This document shows positions 60,548 to 64,000 of a stretch of DNA of 64,000 bases, piece by piece. Made by a program: the position numbers and the translations under genes. This stretch comes from an uncultured Lachnospiraceae bacterium (GTDB lineage: Bacteria > Bacillota > Clostridia > Lachnospirales > Lachnospiraceae). The stretch lies in the NCBI GenBank assembly GCA_910589195.1, contig CAJUTC010000003.1:1-64000 (forward strand), given 5' to 3'. Below the pieces are notes generated by a model. The model had not been told where the DNA came from and made no database searches. It worked only from the letters and a program-made list of their open reading frames with translations. Each line of letters starts with the position of its first letter. Within the stretch, counting starts at the first letter, position 1.

Positions 60548-61738
60548 CTAATATTTGGAAACGGTAAGAAGCTTAAGTAAAATTTCCTTCCGGTTCAGCT
60601 CCGGTTTTTCCAGCACTAGATTAAGAAGGCGGGATAGTTCTTCCCCTATCTGCTTTCCCGGCTTTATTCCGGCAGCCAGCAAGTCGGTTCCATTTATTTT
60701 TAGTTCCTTTAAGCTGACGCAATCGCCGTTTTTCCGGATTTCCTCCGTCAGCCGTTCCAGTTCTTCTATCCCGGTCTGTCCCATCCATTTCTTCAACGTC
60801 AAAAGATCGTCAAACTGCTGCGGTTCCATCTGGCTCATGGCACGGCGCAGCTGGACTTTTCCCGGTGGAATCTCTCGATAAAACCACTGGTTCAATATAC
60901 GGACCCGCATAATCGTATCGTGATCTAGCTTCAAATCCTTTAACACCTGTACCGCTTTTTTTTCTTCCGTATCCTTTAAAAAAGCTGCCCACCGGATATG
61001 CTTCTTTTTTGGCAGGCCTGAGGGAATACACAGCCGGCTCCGATCAGCACAGTGAAACGCGTCTGATACATACCGGCTGATTCCTGTTTCGTAAACCTCC
61101 GCTATTTTTTCCGGATAATCTGATAACAGCAGCTTTGTCAGCTCTGCCTGAATCCGTTCCTTGCTTATATTTTCCATATTCGGGGCAATTGTGGAGATCC
61201 CTTCCCTGGTTTTTGGCTCAATTTTAAAATTTAACTGAGCCGAAAAGCGGATCGCCCGCAAGATCCGCAGGGCATCCTCTGTAAAACGTTCCAGCGGGTT
61301 CCCCACACAGCGGATAATCCCAGATTTTAAATCTTCTATTCCGCCAAATTCATCTACAATCCCGGTTTCATGGCTGTAAGCCATAGCGTTTATGGTAAAA
61401 TCACGGCGCCGCAAATCTTCTGTTAAGCTGGCAGTAAACTGAACTGACTTTGGATGCCTGCCATCCTCATATTCACCGTCAATGCGGTACGTGGTTACCT
61501 CATAACTGTTATGGCTCTTCATCACCGTTACCGTACCGTGCTGAATTCCGGTGTCAATGGTTCGTCTAAACAGTTCCTTTACCTGGAGGGGCGACGCGGA
61601 GGTGGTAATATCCCAATCCTCCGGCTCTCTCCCTAACAGGGTATCCCGGACGCAGCCGCCTACGGCAAAAGCCTCAAAGCCATGATCATTCAGCGTTTTT
61701 ATGATTGCTTCTACTGCTTCCGGAACCGCTATCTTCAT
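60548..61738 (-). CDS. cca: CCA tRNA nucleotidyltransferase
   Basis: 397 residues. The class II head GGCVRDTLLGREPEDWDITT carries GGxVRD and the catalytic DxD, and RRDFTINAMAYS the NTP-specificity region; the body and tail are helical. It adds or repairs the CCA end of tRNAs. The ATG at 61738 has GGAGG nine bases before. It follows proS by about 20 bases, so it is probably under the same T-box. Confidence 0.95.
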   Translation of the reverse strand: MKIAVPEAVEAIIKTLNDHGFEAFAVGGCVRDTLLGREPEDWDITTSASPLQVKELFRRTIDTGIQHGTVTVMKSHNSYEVTTYRIDGEYEDGRHPKSVQFTASLTEDLRRRDFTINAMAYSHETGIVDEFGGIEDLKSGIIRCVGNPLERFTEDALRILRAIRFSAQLNFKIEPKTREGISTIAPNMENISKERIQAELTKLLLSDYPEKIAEVYETGISRYVSDAFHCADRSRLCIPSGLPKKKHIRWAAFLKDTEEKKAVQVLKDLKLDHDTIMRVRILNQWFYREIPPGKVQLRRAMSQMEPQQFDDLLTLKKWMGQTGIEELERLTEEIRKNGDCVSLKELKINGTDLLAAGIKPGKQIGEELSRLLNLVLEKPELNRKEILLKLLTVSKY

Positions 61739-61758
61739 AAAAACCAACCTCCAATCGA

Positions 61759-63192
61759 TTAGTATGCCCGCCCCCAGATAACCATCTTTTTAGCTGGCTT
61801 TTTACAGCAGATACAGGTATCGGCCAAATGCTCCTGCTTAAACGGCATACATCGGGATGTAGCTCCCGTTTCTTCTTTAATCCTTTCCTCACACTCTTTG
61901 CCGCCGCACCACATGGCCTTTACAAAGCCTGGTTTGTTATTAATCGTTTCTGTAAATTCATCCCACAGGGTAGCCGAATAGGTGTGGGACTTCTGATGCT
62001 CCCTGGCACGGTTTAACATATCGCCCTGAATGGTATCTAGCATAGAAGAAACGGCGCTTTCCAGCTCATCTAAAGATACCACGGTCTTCTCATGAGTATC
62101 CCGGCGTACCAGCACAGCCTGGTTATTTGCCATATCCTTCGGTCCGATTTCCACCCGCAACGGAATTCCCCGCATTTCACATTCGCTGAATTTCCAGCCA
62201 GGGCTCTTATCTGTATCATCCACTTTTATCCGGAAACCAGACAGGCGATCCCTAAGCTCATAAGCCTTATCCAGCACCCCTTCTTTCTGTTGCTGAACCG
62301 GGATAACAATCACCTGAACCGGCGCAATTTTGGGCGGCAGCACAAGCCCATTATCATCCCCGTGAACCATAATAATCGCTCCGATAATTCTGGTAGATAA
62401 CCCCCACGAGGTCTGATGCACATGCTTTAAAACATTGTCCTTATCGGTAAACTGCACATCAAACGCTTTCGCAAATCCATCTCCGAAATTATGGCTGGTT
62501 CCGGACTGAAGGGCTTTTCCGTCATGCATCAAAGCTTCAATGGTATAAGTAGCCTCCGCTCCGGCGAATTTCTCTTTATCAGTTTTCTGCCCCTTTACCA
62601 CCGGAATTGCCAAAACCTCTTCGCAAAAATCCGCATATACATTCAGCATCTGGATGGTTCTCTCCTGTGCTTCCTCTGCCGTGGCATGAGCCGTATGGCC
62701 TTCCTGCCATAAGAATTCCCTGGAACGTAAAAATGGACGGGTGGTTTTTTCCCAGCGGACTACAGAGCACCATTGGTTATATACCCTTGGCAAATCCCGG
62801 TAAGAATGAATGTCTTTTGCGTAAAAATCGCAGAATAAAGTTTCCGAAGTAGGCCTTACGCAAAGGCGTTCCTGCAAAGGTTCTAATCCTCCATGGGTCA
62901 CCCAGGCAACTTCCGGCGCAAACCCTTCCACATGATCCTTTTCCTTATCCAGAAGGCTTTCTGGAATAAACAATGGCATATATACGTTCTGAACCCCAGT
63001 TGCCTTAAAGCGGCGATCCAGTTCATTCTGGATGTTTTCCCAAATCGCATAGCCTGCCGGTTTAATTACCATGCAACCCTTTACGCTTGCGTAATCGCAA
63101 AGCTCCGCCTTCTTCACCACATCGGTATACCATTGGGCAAAATCTTCTTCCATAGAGGTGATGGCTTCTACCATCTTCTTATCCTTAGCCAT
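61759..63192 (-). CDS. proS: Prolyl-tRNA synthetase (archaeal/eukaryotic-type, ProS3)
   Basis: 477 residues without the editing insertion of the common bacterial form. Class II motifs include VVRWEKTTRPFLRSREFLWQ and GTSHNFGDGFAKAF. The end WGRAY with the preceding CICCKKPAKK is typical of the short type. It charges tRNA(Pro). GGAGAG precedes the ATG. The leader is a T-box. The cca gene follows. Confidence 0.96.
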   Translation of the reverse strand: MAKDKKMVEAITSMEEDFAQWYTDVVKKAELCDYASVKGCMVIKPAGYAIWENIQNELDRRFKATGVQNVYMPLFIPESLLDKEKDHVEGFAPEVAWVTHGGLEPLQERLCVRPTSETLFCDFYAKDIHSYRDLPRVYNQWCSVVRWEKTTRPFLRSREFLWQEGHTAHATAEEAQERTIQMLNVYADFCEEVLAIPVVKGQKTDKEKFAGAEATYTIEALMHDGKALQSGTSHNFGDGFAKAFDVQFTDKDNVLKHVHQTSWGLSTRIIGAIIMVHGDDNGLVLPPKIAPVQVIVIPVQQQKEGVLDKAYELRDRLSGFRIKVDDTDKSPGWKFSECEMRGIPLRVEIGPKDMANNQAVLVRRDTHEKTVVSLDELESAVSSMLDTIQGDMLNRAREHQKSHTYSATLWDEFTETINNKPGFVKAMWCGGKECEERIKEETGATSRCMPFKQEHLADTCICCKKPAKKMVIWGRAY

Positions 63193-63270
63193 AATAACAC
63201 TCTCCTTTTCTTATTTTCAGTTATACTGTAAGCAGGTAAGCTTACTAAGAAGCAGGCTGCTTTTTCAGCA

Positions 63271-63625
63271 TAAAAAGAAAGCTGCTTTGCCCCCTGCTTC
63301 AAAAGGGACCGAACAGCTTCGGCGGTACCACCCTATTTTAATCCCAAACGTTCCAGCGCCGCTTGTTAAATCGAAACGCCTTCCCCTTGCGGAATTACAC
63401 CTCGTTTTCATCCGTTAACGCCAGATTCTACGCCACGCTTATTCACGCGGAGCTCCAAGGCCGGTTCAGAATCGGGTGACCGGGAAGCCTTCCACCCTGA
63501 CAACTGGCTCTCCGCTTTTTCGATATGCCTGAATAACAGGCAACCAGCAGATCCCTCCAAATGCCTTAGCTTCCTCTCTGCGCGGTATCAATCCTTACTA
63601 ATCCTCTTCATCGCATTTTCATGTA
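63271..63625 (-). promoter_or_regulatory. T-box leader upstream of proS
   Basis: The minus strand has the stem I AG bulge (GCAGAGAGG), the distal loops and the conserved T-box AGGGTGGTACCGCC at 63321-63335. A terminator, GAAGCTG ... CAGCTTTC with inner GGTCCC ... GGGGGC and a T run, follows at 63271-63318. Uncharged tRNA(Pro) should pair with the T-box and open transcription. I could not fix the specifier codon with confidence; CCN is expected. Confidence 0.92.
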
Positions 63626-63675
63626 GGTTGATTGTACGCTAAATAAATGGATTTGTCAAATCCTGTTTTTCCTCT

Positions 63676-64000
63676 CTACAACAAAATCAAAAGGGCGCAT
63701 GTAATCATTACAATACTGATTACAATTGAGATGGAATTGATAGCGCTTGCCAGCTCCACATCTCCGCCAAGCCGTTCGGTAAACGCAGGCCCTACTGAAG
63801 AAACCGGCCCTAATGCCACAAGCGCCAGAGCCTGCCGCACTTCCAGACCAAACGGAAGCAGTTTATAAGCAGTAGCAGCCATCAAAAGGCCAATTCCATA
63901 ACGCAGTGTCAGCACTTTCAATAACCTTGCCGTCTGATCCTTTTTTAAGCGGATCTCAAATCCAATCCCCAGCATTAAAAGGGCCAAAAACCCATTGGCA
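63676..64000 (-). CDS. AEC-family membrane transporter, C-terminal part
   Basis: About 108 residues visible; the frame stays open to the window edge, so the N-terminal part is cut off. Three or four hydrophobic helices remain, with ALVALGPVSSVGPAFTERLG and SIVISIVMITCALLILL. These match the last helices of the AEC (auxin efflux carrier/malonate permease-like) family. It faces away from the proS T-box on the same strand. Substrate unknown. Confidence 0.8.
   Translation of the reverse strand, partial: ANGFLALLMLGIGFEIRLKKDQTARLLKVLTLRYGIGLLMAATAYKLLPFGLEVRQALALVALGPVSSVGPAFTERLGGDVELASAINSISIVISIVMITCALLILL

Overview
The window looks like a chromosomal segment of a Clostridia-class Firmicute, most likely a gut-type Lachnospiraceae (Clostridium cluster XIVa relative). 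The reasons are moderate GC content, strong AGGAGG-type ribosome binding sites, a SAM-I riboswitch on metK, a T-box leader on proS, a DnaD/DnaI-type helicase-loading pair, luxS, a CotS-like spore-coat kinase homologue, ECF and TctABC transporters, and secreted proteins with tryptophan/glycine-rich cell-wall-binding repeats. This is inferred from gene content; I have no taxonomic marker gene.

Region 1 (1-14.2 kb) is an accessory carboxylate/sugar-acid island. It holds the end of a pyridine nucleotide-disulfide oxidoreductase, a LysR regulator, an IlvD/Edd-type dehydratase, a metallo-beta-lactamase-fold hydrolase, a tripartite tricarboxylate transporter (tctCBA, with tctA broken by a one-base frameshift), a second LysR regulator, decayed alpha/beta-hydrolase debris, a fumarylacetoacetate-hydrolase-family enzyme and a complete TRAP transporter (dctPQM). 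A plausible reading is uptake of a (poly)hydroxy-carboxylate, dehydration to a 2-keto acid, then hydrolysis or lyase cleavage.

Region 2 (14.4-33.6 kb) is mostly core: a P-type cation ATPase, luxS, a glycogen-debranching-like protein that has lost its catalytic residues, an ABC-F ATPase, exonuclease III, metK with its riboswitch, murA, a large membrane-anchored protein of unknown function, prs, the dnaD and dnaI-like pair, and murC. A tandem DnaA-box-like array lies between dnaD and murC.

Region 3 (33.7-42.8 kb) is accessory again: a MATE transporter remnant, a MerR regulator, a secreted wall-binding protein, then a xylan/arabinan-type operon (ABC sugar-binding protein, two permeases and a GH43 enzyme) with a divergent LysR regulator, and a YfcE-type phosphoesterase.

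Region 4 (43-64 kb) holds cell-envelope and housekeeping genes: a class A PBP with a coupled small membrane protein, aroK, a flavin reductase, a CBS/DRTGG-containing pyrophosphatase, a nucleotidyltransferase, a polysaccharide deacetylase, tagaturonate reductase with two catabolite-control-like palindromes, a second wall-binding protein behind a palindrome-rich element, a phosphohexomutase, a CotS-like protein, a P1-family peptidase, an ECF S-component with a long leader, cca and proS under a T-box, and a truncated AEC transporter.

Most genes are on the minus strand. Convergent pairs are separated by clear stem-loop terminators. The most unusual observations are the debranching-enzyme homologue with every catalytic motif replaced, the DnaA-box array away from dnaA, the two long untranslated leaders (prs and the ECF gene), and two kinds of repeated or palindromic intergenic element.
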